A stretch of DNA of 64,000 bases from Actinocatenispora rupis (GTDB taxonomy: Bacteria; Actinomycetota; Actinomycetes; Mycobacteriales; Micromonosporaceae), in assembly GCF_016861975.1 (NCBI RefSeq), contig NZ_BOMB01000031.1, forward strand, positions 62,001-126,000, written 5' to 3'. Made by a program: the position numbers and the translations under genes. A model generated the notes under the pieces. That model had not been told where the DNA came from, did no database searches, and was given only the letters and a program-made list of their open reading frames with translations. Below, in pieces: positions 54,523 through 62,791 of this stretch (the first letter of the stretch is position 1; every line of letters starts with the position of its first letter).

Positions 54523-55611
54523 TCAGACCGTTGCGGTACGGACCGCCTCGGTGATGGTGGCCGAGCCGAGGACGACGTCGCCGGCCGGGTCGGGCCGGTA
54601 GACCACGATGGCCTGGCCGGGCGCGACGCCGCGGGCCGGCTCGGCCAGCCGGGCCACCAGACCGTCGGCGGTCGGCTGCACGGTCGCGTCGAACACCGCG
54701 CCGTGCGCGCGCAGCTGTACCCGGCAGTCGAACGCCGCGTCCGGCGACCCGTTCGTCCACACTGGACGGTCGGCGCGCACCTCGTCGACCTCCAGCGCCT
54801 CGACCGGGCCGACGGTCACGGTGTTCTGCACCGGCGTGATCGACAGTACGTAGCGCGGGCGGCCGTCCGGCGCGGGTCGGCCGAGACCGAGCCCCTTGCG
54901 CTGCCCCACCGTGTACGCGTACGCCCCGTCGTGGCGGCCCAGTACCTCGCCGGACTCCGCGTCCACGATGTCGCCCGGCGCCTCGCCCAGCTCGCGGGCG
55001 AGGAAGCCGCGCGTGTCGCCGTCGGCGATGAAGCAGATGTCGTGGCTGTCCGGCTTGTCCGCGACGGCGAGGCCGCGCCGCGCCGCCTCCGCGCGTACCT
55101 CGGACTTGGTGGTGTCGCCGAGCGGGAACATCGCGCCGGCGAGCTGGTCCGGCCGCAGCACGGCCAGTACGTACGACTGGTCCTTGGCGAGGTCCACCGA
55201 GCGGCGGAGTACGCCGTCGGACAGCCGGGCGTGGTGGCCGGTGACGACCGCGTCGAAGCCGAGCGCGCGGGCCCGGTCCAGTACCGCGGCGAACTTGATC
55301 TTCTCGTTGCAGCGCAGGCACGGGTTCGGCGTGCGCCCCGCCGCGTACTCCGCGACGAAGTCGTCGACCACGTCCTCGCGGAACTCCTCCGCCATGTCCC
55401 ACACGTAGAACGGGATGTCGAGCACGTCCGCGGCGCGGCGCGCGTCCCGCGAGTCCTCCAGCGTGCAGCAGCCGCGCGCACCCGTCCGGTACGCCTGCGG
55501 GTTCGCCGACAGCGCCAGGTGCACCCCGGTCACGTCGTGCCCGGCGTCCACCGCGCGGGCCGCCGCCACCGCGGAGTCCACCCCGCCGGACATCGCCGCC
55601 AGCACCCTCAT
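54523..55611 (-). CDS. mnmA: tRNA-specific 2-thiouridylase
   Basis: A 362-residue PP-loop enzyme that makes s2U at position 34 of tRNA-Lys, -Glu and -Gln. The ATP pyrophosphatase loop is [19 protein letters not shown]. The catalytic Cys pair lies in [16 protein letters not shown] and [29 protein letters not shown] and the C-terminal beta-barrel are complete. Sulphur comes from a cysteine desulfurase, and iscS lies 0.9 kb away on the same strand. The ATG at 55611 opens [10 protein letters not shown]. Confidence 0.97.
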   Translation of the reverse strand: MRVLAAMSGGVDSAVAAARAVDAGHDVTGVHLALSANPQAYRTGARGCCTLEDSRDARRAADVLDIPFYVWDMAEEFREDVVDDFVAEYAAGRTPNPCLRCNEKIKFAAVLDRARALGFDAVVTGHHARLSDGVLRRSVDLAKDQSYVLAVLRPDQLAGAMFPLGDTTKSEVRAEAARRGLAVADKPDSHDICFIADGDTRGFLARELGEAPGDIVDAESGEVLGRHDGAYAYTVGQRKGLGLGRPAPDGRPRYVLSITPVQNTVTVGPVEALEVDEVRADRPVWTNGSPDAAFDCRVQLRAHGAVFDATVQPTADGLVARLAEPARGVAPGQAIVVYRPDPAGDVVLGSATITEAVRTATV

Positions 55612-55745
55612 GACCCGTCCCCTCCGTACGACGCTCCGTCGAGCGTAGCCGCCCGCCGTACCGTGGCTGCGCGGTGCGCCCGGTCCCGCCGCGCCCGGAA
55701 CGTCCCGGACGCGGCGGGCTGCGCGCCGTGTCCGTCGTGGACCGG

Positions 55746-56135
55746 TCAGTGCGGCGGCGTCGCCGGGACGCGCCCCGCCTCCACCATCCCCGCGTACTGT
55801 GCGCGCGCCTCCTCGGTCGCCGGCTCCACCCACACGGCCGTCCCGTACGCGCAGATCTCGCTGAGGCTGCCGGACATGTCACCGGTGTCGAACCGCATGC
55901 CGACGACCGCGTTCGCGCCGCGGCGGCGGGCCGCCTCGACGAGCCGCCCCATCGCCTGGTTCCGGCTCTGCACCACCAGGCTCGTCAGCTGCGGCACCTC
56001 GCCGCCGCCCATCGAGGAGAAGCCGGCGGTCAGCGTGTTGCCGAAGTCCAGCCGGCGCACCGTCACCCCGAACACCTCGCCCAGCATCCGGGTCGTCGTG
56101 TACCCGGGAACCTCGTTGGTCGTCGCCATCAGCAT
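55746..56135 (-). CDS. YbjQ-family (heavy-metal-binding domain) protein
   Basis: A 129-residue protein of the YbjQ/UPF0145 family, which forms pentamers or decamers. [11 protein letters not shown]-like segments ([68 protein letters not shown]) are diagnostic. The heavy-metal label comes from the family name; no Cys/His metal site is obvious here. Start choice (56135 or 56129) is uncertain as no ribosome binding site is seen. It lies between mnmA and iscS. Confidence 0.85.
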   Translation of the reverse strand: MLMATTNEVPGYTTTRMLGEVFGVTVRRLDFGNTLTAGFSSMGGGEVPQLTSLVVQSRNQAMGRLVEAARRRGANAVVGMRFDTGDMSGSLSEICAYGTAVWVEPATEEARAQYAGMVEAGRVPATPPH

Positions 56136-56223
56136 GGCCACGATTGTGCCGACCCGTCGCCACGCCGTCGGTACGCGCACGCCGGGCGCGCGTACCCGCG
56201 GCGGGGTCGGCAGAATGGCGCGG

Positions 56224-56538
56224 ATGAGACGCCTGTCGTGGTGGCCCCCGATCGTGGTCGCGGCCCTGTCCCTGCTCGGGTTCGGCGTGACGGCCTGGGG
56301 CGCGCGGACCGCGAAGCGGGCGCACGACTGCCTCGCCAACGGCGTGGTGTCCGCCGAGATCACCGGCCGGGGTTGCGAACTGCACACCACCGACGGCGTA
56401 CGGGTGGTGGCGCTGGACGGGCCGGGCTTCGGGACGACCGTCGCGGTCACCGCGGTCAGCGCCGTACTCCTGGTCGTGCTCGTGGTGCTGCTCGTCCGCC
56501 GCCTCGCTCACCGTACGGCGACCGCCGCGCGGACCTGA
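56224..56538 (+). CDS. Small hypothetical membrane protein
   Basis: A 104-residue protein with helices at about 8-27 (PPIVVAALSLLGFGVTAWGA) and 72-92 (VAVTAVSAVLLVVLVVLLV). A 40-residue loop between them has two Cys (HDCLANGVVSAEITGRGCELHT). The layout is very like the 5560-6039 membrane protein, but the sequences do not align well. No family is recognised. It converges with iscS. Confidence 0.55.
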   Translation: MRRLSWWPPIVVAALSLLGFGVTAWGARTAKRAHDCLANGVVSAEITGRGCELHTTDGVRVVALDGPGFGTTVAVTAVSAVLLVVLVVLLVRRLAHRTATAART

Positions 56539-56542
56539 CCGG

Positions 56543-57718
56543 TCAGCGGGGGCGCTTGACCGCGGTGGCGGTGCGGGCCCGGTCGACCGCACCCGGCAGC
56601 GCGGCCAGCAGCGCCGCCACGTCCGCCGACGTCGACGTGTGCCCCAGCGAGAAGCGCAGCGAACTCCGGGCCCGCTCCGCGTCCGCACCCATCGCCAGCA
56701 GTACGTGGCTGGGCTGGGCGACGCCGGCCGAGCAGGCCGACCCGGTCGAGCACTCGACCCCCGCGGCGTCCAGCAGCATGAGCAGCGCATCCCCTTCACA
56801 GCCGGGGAACGAGAAGTGCGCGTTGCCCGGCAGCCGGTCGGCCGGGTCACCGTTGAGGACGGCGTCCGGCACGGCCGCGCGTACGCCGGCGATCAGCTCG
56901 TCGCGCAGCGCGGACACCCGCGCCGACTGCTCGGCACGGCGCCGGACGGCCAGCTCCACCGCGAGCGCGAACGCGACGACACCGGCCACGTCGAGGGTGC
57001 CGGAGCGTACGTCGCGCTCCTGGCCACCGCCGTGCAGCACCGGCGTGCACGCCACGTCGGTACGCAGCAGCAGCGCACCCACCCCGACCGGGCCGCCGAT
57101 CTTGTGCCCGGTCACGGTCAACGCCGCCGCACCCGACGCGCCGAAATCCACCGGTACCGCGCCGATCGCCTGTACCGCGTCGGTGTGCAGCGGTACGCCG
57201 TGCTCCGCGGCGAGCGCCGCCAGCTCCGGCACCGGCTGTACGGTCCCGACCTCGTTGTTCGCCCACATGACGGAGACCAGCGCGGCGCGCTCCGCGTACG
57301 GCGTGAGGGCCTTGGCGAGCGACTCCCGGGTGACCCGGCCGGCCGCATCGACCTCGACCGGTACGACGGTGGTGTCCTGGCGCTCGGCCATGAAGTGCGC
57401 GGAGTCCAGGATCGCGTGGTGCTCGGTGGCGCCGATCAGCAGCACGTCCCGGGACGGCTCCGCCGCGCGCCGCGCCCAGGCGATGCCCTTGACCGCCAGA
57501 TTGTCGCTTTCCGTACCGCCTGAGGTGAAGACGACCTCGCTCGGCCGGGCGCCCAGGTGCTCGGCGATCCGCTCCCGGGACTCCTCGACGGCGCGCCGGG
57601 CCGCCCGGCCGCTCGCGTGCAGCGACGACGCGTTGCCGGTACGCCCGGCAGCCTCCACGTACGCCGCGAGGACCTCGGGCAGTACCGGCGTGGTCGCGGC
57701 ATGGTCCAGGTACGCCAT
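56543..57718 (-). CDS. iscS: Cysteine desulfurase
   Basis: A 391-residue PLP enzyme that removes sulphur from cysteine for Fe-S clusters and tRNA thiolation. [20 protein letters not shown] opens it, the PLP Lys is in [21 protein letters not shown], and the persulphide Cys is in [44 protein letters not shown] is the family signature. It lies near mnmA and matches mycobacterial IscS (Rv3025c) in context. Confidence 0.97.
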   Translation of the reverse strand: MAYLDHAATTPVLPEVLAAYVEAAGRTGNASSLHASGRAARRAVEESRERIAEHLGARPSEVVFTSGGTESDNLAVKGIAWARRAAEPSRDVLLIGATEHHAILDSAHFMAERQDTTVVPVEVDAAGRVTRESLAKALTPYAERAALVSVMWANNEVGTVQPVPELAALAAEHGVPLHTDAVQAIGAVPVDFGASGAAALTVTGHKIGGPVGVGALLLRTDVACTPVLHGGGQERDVRSGTLDVAGVVAFALAVELAVRRRAEQSARVSALRDELIAGVRAAVPDAVLNGDPADRLPGNAHFSFPGCEGDALLMLLDAAGVECSTGSACSAGVAQPSHVLLAMGADAERARSSLRFSLGHTSTSADVAALLAALPGAVDRARTATAVKRPR

Positions 57719-57727
57719 GACCGCAGC

Positions 57728-57958
57728 CTATTGCAGGTAGGACTCGACCTCCGAGCGCGGCCGGACCCGTTCGGCGTTCGGGTCCTGGCCGGCGTCCTCC
57801 CGGGCCCGGCGGCGGCGCAGCAGGTCCCAGCACTGGTCGAGCTGCTGCTCGACCGCGGCGAGCCGGTCCCGCTCCTCGTCGGTGCCGCCGGCCTGGCGGA
57901 GCCGGTGCTCCTCCTCCACCAGCTCGTGGATCTGGCCGAGCACGTCCTTGTCGTTCAT
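57728..57958 (-). CDS. DUF2630 family protein
   Basis: A 76-residue, strongly charged, helical protein. MNDKDVLGQIHELVEEEHRLRQAGGTDEERDRLAAVEQQLDQCWDLLRRRRAREDAGQDPNAERVRPRSEVESYLQ-type sequence is diagnostic of DUF2630 in actinobacteria. A coiled coil is likely over residues 6-52. It ends 9 bp before the iscS start on the same strand and may be co-transcribed. Function is unknown. Confidence 0.9.
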   Translation of the reverse strand: MNDKDVLGQIHELVEEEHRLRQAGGTDEERDRLAAVEQQLDQCWDLLRRRRAREDAGQDPNAERVRPRSEVESYLQ

Positions 57959-58004
57959 GGTCCCCTACCCCGTTTCCCTCGACGCTGCTCGACAGTACCG
58001 AACA

Positions 58005-58673
58005 TCAGGGCGTACGCCCGGCGGCTGCGGCGATCCAGTCGTGCCCGGGGTGGATCAGGGCCAGCGCGTCCGCGAGCCAGGCCCGGGCCGCCGCCGACAG
58101 CAGCGGCAGCGTCGCGGCCAGGTCGGCCTCGTCCTTCGGCCGCCGGTGCTTCGCCTTCATCAGCAGCACCACCTCCGGCCGCTGGTACGGCACGCCGTCG
58201 GCGCTGACCGCGATCGTGTCGGCCAGCGGTCGGCGGAGCCGCTCGTCCCGTTTGCACACCCACTCGTCCCGATCGCCCGGGTCGAGGAACGTGTCGGTAC
58301 GGAACAGCCCGCTCGCCCGCTCCGCCGTCCACACCTGCGTGTACTCCGGCGGCGGCACCGAACCCAACCGGTACGCCCGGCCGTCGCCCACGTAGTACAT
58401 GTGGTGCGTGCCGCCGGCGAGCAGGGCGTCCCGTACGGCGGGGAAGTCGGCGCGGCAGACGGCGAACTCGATGTCCTCGTGCGCGCGGCGCGGCGCGCCG
58501 TGGAACAGGTCGATCGCCCAGCCGCCGCAGACCCACCACGGTACGTCGACGGCGGCGAGCCGGGCGGCCAGTTCGGTCGGGGTCCAGGCGGCCCAGGCGT
58601 CCAGGTCCAGGTCGACGGGCTCGCCCGGACCGGCGCCGGGCCCCGCGCCGTGCGGAGCCCGGTCGGACGTCAC
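58005..58673 (-). CDS. Nucleotidyltransferase-fold protein (aminoglycoside adenylyltransferase-like)
   Basis: A 222-residue protein resembling the ANT(2'')-type nucleotidyltransferase fold. VDVPWWVCGGWAIDLFHGAPRRAHEDIEFAVCRADF carries the GGW-x-x-D and H-x-D-I-E catalytic region (Asp/Glu pair). VVLLMKAKHRRPKDEADLAATLPLL is the distal family motif. Its GTG at 58673 overlaps the bioY stop by 4 nt (GTGA), a tight coupling. The first 20 residues are Gly/Pro-rich and may belong to a misplaced start. It could modify an antibiotic or another hydroxylated small molecule; activity is not proven. Confidence 0.75.
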   Translation of the reverse strand: MTSDRAPHGAGPGAGPGEPVDLDLDAWAAWTPTELAARLAAVDVPWWVCGGWAIDLFHGAPRRAHEDIEFAVCRADFPAVRDALLAGGTHHMYYVGDGRAYRLGSVPPPEYTQVWTAERASGLFRTDTFLDPGDRDEWVCKRDERLRRPLADTIAVSADGVPYQRPEVVLLMKAKHRRPKDEADLAATLPLLSAAARAWLADALALIHPGHDWIAAAAGRTP

Positions 58674-59326
58674 CTGCCCAAGCGGCGTACGAGCGCCCAG
58701 GCGCCGGGCAGGATGCCCGCGGCCAGCGCGATCTTGATGCCGTCCCCGATCAGGAACGGCACGACACCCACGGCCAGCGCCGTACCGACGGACAGGCCGA
58801 CGGTGGCGACCAGCCACGACACCCCGAACGCGTAGATGACCGCGTTGCCCGCGACCATCGTCCCGACCGTACGCAGCGGGGTCCGGTCGCCGGCGCGCCG
58901 CGCCAGCTCGCCCACCAGCAGCCCGGCCGCCAGGTACCCGAGGATGTAGCCGAAGGAGGCGCCGCCCGCGCCCGACGTGCCGCCCGCGAACCACGGGACG
59001 CCGGCCATGCCGACCGCCAGGTACAGCACCATCGAGGTCAGCGCGCGCCACGGGCCGAGCGCCGCGGCGACCAGCAGTACGGCGAAGGTCTGGCCGGTGA
59101 CCGGCACCGGGCTGATCGGCTGGATCGGCACCGACAGCTGGGCGGCGAGACCGGTCAGCGCGGCGCCGCCGACCACCAGCAGGGCGTTGCGGGCGACGGA
59201 GCCGGGGATCAGGTCGGCGAGCACGTGCCGGCGTACGGCGACCGAGTTGGTGGACACCACGTCCTCCGTGGGGGTGAGGTCGGCCCGGAGTGGCACAGGG
59301 GTACGGGCCGGGACGGTCAAGGTCAT
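58670..59326 (-). CDS. bioY: Biotin transporter BioY (ECF S component)
   Basis: A 218-residue membrane S-component that binds biotin. About 40 N-terminal residues precede six helices. SVPIQPISPVPVTGQTFAVLLVAAALGPWRALTSMVLYLAVGMAGVPWFAGG is the signature, with TGQTF and the G-x-P-x-F region. GYILGYLAAGLLVGEL and LGVVPFLIGDGIKIALAAG follow. No BioM/BioN genes are adjacent; solitary BioY or a shared energising module would be needed. The long N-terminus suggests the true start could be the internal GTG at VSTNS. Confidence 0.92.
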   Translation of the reverse strand: MTLTVPARTPVPLRADLTPTEDVVSTNSVAVRRHVLADLIPGSVARNALLVVGGAALTGLAAQLSVPIQPISPVPVTGQTFAVLLVAAALGPWRALTSMVLYLAVGMAGVPWFAGGTSGAGGASFGYILGYLAAGLLVGELARRAGDRTPLRTVGTMVAGNAVIYAFGVSWLVATVGLSVGTALAVGVVPFLIGDGIKIALAAGILPGAWALVRRLGR

Positions 59327-59507
59327 CGACAGCCTAAGGCACCGTTCAGTCGCCCTCCGCCGCGTCGCGGGGCGGCCCGCCGCGCGCGTGGCCGCCGTCC
59401 CGACGGGTACGCGGGGCGCGGTCACCGCCTAGCGCCGGTACGCGGAAAGTCAAGCCCCGTCGCCGACAGATCACCACCACGGACCCTGTCCACACCCCGG
59501 ACGTACG

Positions 59508-59538
59508 GGCGGGGCGGTGGATCGCCCACCGCCCCGCC
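59508..59538. terminator. Terminator hairpin downstream of etfA
   Basis: GGCGGGGCGGTGG (59508-59520) pairs with CCACCGCCCCGCC (59526-59538): 13 perfect base pairs with a 5-nt loop, 17 bp after the etfA stop. No U-run is present. Confidence 0.75.
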
Positions 59539-59555
59539 GTCGCGTACGCCCGGAA

Positions 59556-60515
59556 TCAGCCCTGGCGCTTGCGGATCTCCTCGACCGCCTGCGGAACGAC
59601 CTTGAACAGGTCGCCCACCACGCCGAAGTCGGCCAGCTCGAAGATCGGCGCCTCGTCGTCCTTGTTCACCGCGACGATCGTCTTCGAGGTCTGCATGCCG
59701 GCCCGGTGCTGGATCGCGCCGGAGATGCCGATCGCCATGTACAGCTGCGGCGACACCGTCTTACCCGTCTGCCCCACCTGGAACTGGTGCGGGTAGAAGC
59801 CCGAGTCGGTGGCGGCCCGGGAGGCGCCCACCGCGCCACCGAGCAGGTCGGCCAGCTCCTCGATGAGCGCGAAGCTCTCCGCGCTGCCGACGCCGCGGCC
59901 ACCGGACACGACCACGCCGGCCTCGGTCAGTTCCGGCCGCGAACCCTTCTGCTCGGCCACCCGCTCCAGGACGGTGGCGCCCTTCGCCGCGTCCGACACC
60001 GTGGCGTCGACTGCGACCCGCTCCCCCGCGCCGGCGGACTGCTCCGGCGTCACCGAGTTCGGCCGTACGGTGAGGATCGGGGTTCCCTTCGTCACCTTGG
60101 CGGTGACGATCGTCGAGCCGGCGAACACCACCTGCGTGGCGGTCCCGTCGGCGGCCACGTCGGAGACGTCGGTGAGCAGGCCGCTGTCCAGCTTCACCGC
60201 GAGCCGCCCGGCGATCTCCTTGCCCTCCTGGGAGGACGCGAGCAGCACCGCCGCCGGCTGCACCTCGGCCACGAGCCGGGCCAGTACCTCGGCCTTCGGC
60301 GCGACCAGGTGGCCGGCGATCTCGTCGCTCTCCGCCGCGTACACCTTCGCCGCGCCGTACTCGGCGAGCGTGCCGGCGAGCGCGTCGGCGGTGCCGGGCG
60401 CGCCCAGCACCACAGCGGACGGCTCGCCCAGCCGGCGGGCCAGGGTGAGCGCCTCCAGGGTCACCTTCTTGACGCCGGACGCCGTGCCGTCCGTGACGAC
60501 CAGTACCTCAGCCAT
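59556..60515 (-). CDS. etfA: Electron transfer flavoprotein alpha subunit
   Basis: A 319-residue ETF alpha (FixB) subunit that binds FAD and passes electrons from acyl-CoA dehydrogenases to the quinone pool. [45 protein letters not shown] and [63 protein letters not shown] are the diagnostic FAD-binding segments. It is separated from etfB by an unrelated membrane gene. Confidence 0.97.
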   Translation of the reverse strand: MAEVLVVTDGTASGVKKVTLEALTLARRLGEPSAVVLGAPGTADALAGTLAEYGAAKVYAAESDEIAGHLVAPKAEVLARLVAEVQPAAVLLASSQEGKEIAGRLAVKLDSGLLTDVSDVAADGTATQVVFAGSTIVTAKVTKGTPILTVRPNSVTPEQSAGAGERVAVDATVSDAAKGATVLERVAEQKGSRPELTEAGVVVSGGRGVGSAESFALIEELADLLGGAVGASRAATDSGFYPHQFQVGQTGKTVSPQLYMAIGISGAIQHRAGMQTSKTIVAVNKDDEAPIFELADFGVVGDLFKVVPQAVEEIRKRQG

Positions 60516-60555
60516 CTGTCGTTGCCTCCGCGGTCGCGGTCGAAGGGGCGGGCGG

Positions 60556-61002
60556 TCAGCGCCCGGCGGCCTTCTTGACCTTGTGGTATTCGTACATGTT
60601 CCGGAAGATCGCCCACCAGTTGAACGCGATCACGGAGCTGATCGACCACCAGCCGGCGAGCAGATTGTGTGTCTGCGCCCTGGTGTACGCCGTGGTCAGC
60701 TCCTCGAACGTGCCCGTGTGCGTGGTCGTGCTCTGCTGCCACCAGATGAGCATTCCGGTGTGCTTGATGTAGCTGGCGCTGAGCTGCTGCCCGTACTGCG
60801 GCCCCTGCCGGTACTGCCCCTGCTGGGGATACTGCTGCCCCTGCGGGTACTGGCCCTGCTGCGCCTGCGGGTACTGGCCCTGCTGTGCGTACTGGGCGGG
60901 CTGCCCGTACTGCGCCGGCGCCTGCTGCGCGTACTGCGGGGGCGCGCCGGCCGGCTGCTGCTGCCAGCCGGGCGCCGAAACGGGGTTCTGGGGGTTTGTC
61001 AT
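60556..61002 (-). CDS. Q/Y/P-rich membrane-associated protein between etfB and etfA
   Basis: A 148-residue protein of unknown function. Residues 1 to about 75 consist of Gln, Tyr, Pro and Gly repeats (QYPQAQQGQYPQGQQYPQQGQYRQG). Residues 76-148 are rich in Trp and aromatic residues (YIKHTGMLIWWQQSTT, LLAGWWSISSVIAFNWWAIFRNMYEYHKVKKAAGR), with one likely membrane helix. The gene starts 10 bp after the etfB stop and ends 41 bp before etfA, on the same strand. No strong ribosome binding site is seen. Its position suggests a role with ETF at the membrane, but nothing in the sequence proves it. Confidence 0.7.
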   Translation of the reverse strand: MTNPQNPVSAPGWQQQPAGAPPQYAQQAPAQYGQPAQYAQQGQYPQAQQGQYPQGQQYPQQGQYRQGPQYGQQLSASYIKHTGMLIWWQQSTTTHTGTFEELTTAYTRAQTHNLLAGWWSISSVIAFNWWAIFRNMYEYHKVKKAAGR

Positions 61003-61011
61003 GGCCGCACG

Positions 61012-61791
61012 CTAGACGAACTTCTCAACCGCCAGGAACTCGACCAGCTGCACGCCGCCCTCGCCCTCGTCGGTGACCCGGGTGCCCGCCTGCCGCGCCG
61101 GACGCGGCGCCGCCGACACGACCGCCGAGTACGCGTTGGCGAGACCGACGGTGTCGGGCGCCAGGCCCAGATCGGCCAGCGACAGCGTGGTCACCGGCTT
61201 CTTCTTGGCGGCCATGATGCCCTTGAACGACGGGTACCGCGGCTCGTTGATGGTGTCCCAGACGCTGACGACGGCCTTGCCGTCGGCGCGGACCACCTCG
61301 TACCCCTCGTCGGTCTGGCGCTCGATCGTGCGGCTGTCGCCGTCGATCGTGAGCTTGCGGGCACCGGTGAGCGCCGGTACGCCGAGCCGTTCGGCCAGCA
61401 TGTGCGGGATGACCTGCACCCGGCCGTCGGTGGCCTCGGCGCCGCACAGCACCAGGTCCCACTCCAGCGTGCCGAGGGCGGCGGCGAGCACCGCGGAGGT
61501 CTGCACCGCGTCGGAGCCGGCGATCGCGCCGTCGACCACGTGCACCGCGGCGTCCGGCCCCATCGACAGCGCCTTGCGGATCGACTCGGTGGCGCCGTCG
61601 GGCCCGACGGTCAGGATGGTGACCTCACCGCCCTGCGCCTCCTTGATCCGCAACGCCTCCTCGATGGCGTACTCGTCCATCTCGTTGATGACGTTGCTGG
61701 CCGACCCGCGGTCGACCGTGAAGTCATCCGACTTCAGCGTGCGCTCGGCACCGGAATCCGGTACCTGCTTGACCAGGACGACGATCTTCAT
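61012..61791 (-). CDS. etfB: Electron transfer flavoprotein beta subunit
   Basis: A 259-residue ETF beta (FixA) subunit, which binds AMP and pairs with EtfA. MKIVVLVKQVPDSGAERTL opens it. NEMDEYAIEEALRIKE, VTILTVGPDGATESIRKALSMGPDAAVHV and the signature VRADGKAVVSVWDTINEPRYPSFKGIMAAKKKPV follow. The ATG at 61791 has no strong ribosome binding site. It is the first gene of the three-gene unit and is divergent from a methyltransferase. Confidence 0.97.
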   Translation of the reverse strand: MKIVVLVKQVPDSGAERTLKSDDFTVDRGSASNVINEMDEYAIEEALRIKEAQGGEVTILTVGPDGATESIRKALSMGPDAAVHVVDGAIAGSDAVQTSAVLAAALGTLEWDLVLCGAEATDGRVQVIPHMLAERLGVPALTGARKLTIDGDSRTIERQTDEGYEVVRADGKAVVSVWDTINEPRYPSFKGIMAAKKKPVTTLSLADLGLAPDTVGLANAYSAVVSAAPRPARQAGTRVTDEGEGGVQLVEFLAVEKFV

Positions 61792-62012
61792 CGTTGCCGA
61801 CGACCTCCTGCTACCCGGGCCTGTCACCGCGTACGACCGGCAGCTCCCGGCTGCCCGCGGCCAACATAGCCCGCGGTCGGACGTACCGTTCCGGAGCCAT
61901 GTTACTAGTCAGTAGCCCTGGGCGCCGCGGAGCCCCCGCGATACATCTCACACCGGGTCGTACGCGGAGCCGGTCGGCACGGCGCTCCGGCACAGACCCT
62001 AGTCTCTCGGGC

Positions 62013-62780
62013 ATGACGACGCGGGCGGAAACGCTGCCGTTGACCGGGGAGCGCACCGTCCCCGGCATCGCGGTCGAGAACTACTGGTACCGCCGGCACG
62101 AGGCCGCGTACCGCGCGGTGGCGTCGATGCTGCCCGCCGGGCGGCTGCTCGAACTCGGCGTCGGCGAGGGCTACGGGGCGGCCCTGCTCGCGACCGGCCG
62201 GCGCGTCGTCGGCGTCGACTACGACCTGCCGACGCTCCGGCACGTGACCCGGCGGTACCCGGGGGTGGTGGCGGTGCGGGGGAACGCGGTGGCGCTGCCG
62301 GTGGCCGGCGGGTCCGTCGACGCGGTGGTGAGCATGCAGCTCGTCGAACACCTGTGGGACCAGCCGGCGCACCTGGCCGAGTGCGCCCGCGTGCTGCGGC
62401 CCGGCGGCGTGCTGGTGCTGTCCACGCCGAACCGGCTCACCTTCTCCCCCGGGTACGACCCGGCGACGGACCGGCCGCGCAACGTCTACCACTCCCGGGA
62501 ACTGTCCGCCGCCGAGCTGTCCGCCCTGGTACGTCCGGCACTTCCGGACGCCACCCTGTACGGCCTGCACGCCGGGGCACGGCTGCGCGCCGCCGACGCC
62601 GACGCCCGCCGGCGGTACAGGGCGGACCTGGTCGAGGCGCAGCTCGCCACGCCGGCCGAGGAGTGGCCCGCGGAGCTGCGGTCGGCGGTCGGCGCGGTCG
62701 CCGCCACCGACTTCGTACTGTCCACTGTGGACGTGGACGATGCGCTGGACCTGGTCGTGGTCGCGACGAAGGACCGGTAG
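62013..62780 (+). CDS. Class I SAM-dependent methyltransferase
   Basis: A 255-residue Rossmann-fold methyltransferase. Motif I is RLLELGVGEGYGAALLATGRRVVGVDYD; motifs around VVSMQLVEHLWDQPAHLAECARVLRPGGVLVLSTPNRLTFSP complete the fold. GERTVPGIAVENYWYRRHEAAYR is the N-terminal signature shared with Rv3030 of M. tuberculosis, also next to etfB and reported to act in methylglucose lipopolysaccharide synthesis. The next gene here is not the GH57 enzyme found in mycobacteria, so the same substrate cannot be assumed. Confidence 0.9.
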   Translation: MTTRAETLPLTGERTVPGIAVENYWYRRHEAAYRAVASMLPAGRLLELGVGEGYGAALLATGRRVVGVDYDLPTLRHVTRRYPGVVAVRGNAVALPVAGGSVDAVVSMQLVEHLWDQPAHLAECARVLRPGGVLVLSTPNRLTFSPGYDPATDRPRNVYHSRELSAAELSALVRPALPDATLYGLHAGARLRAADADARRRYRADLVEAQLATPAEEWPAELRSAVGAVAATDFVLSTVDVDDALDLVVVATKDR

Positions 62781-62791
62781 ATTCTGCTCGC

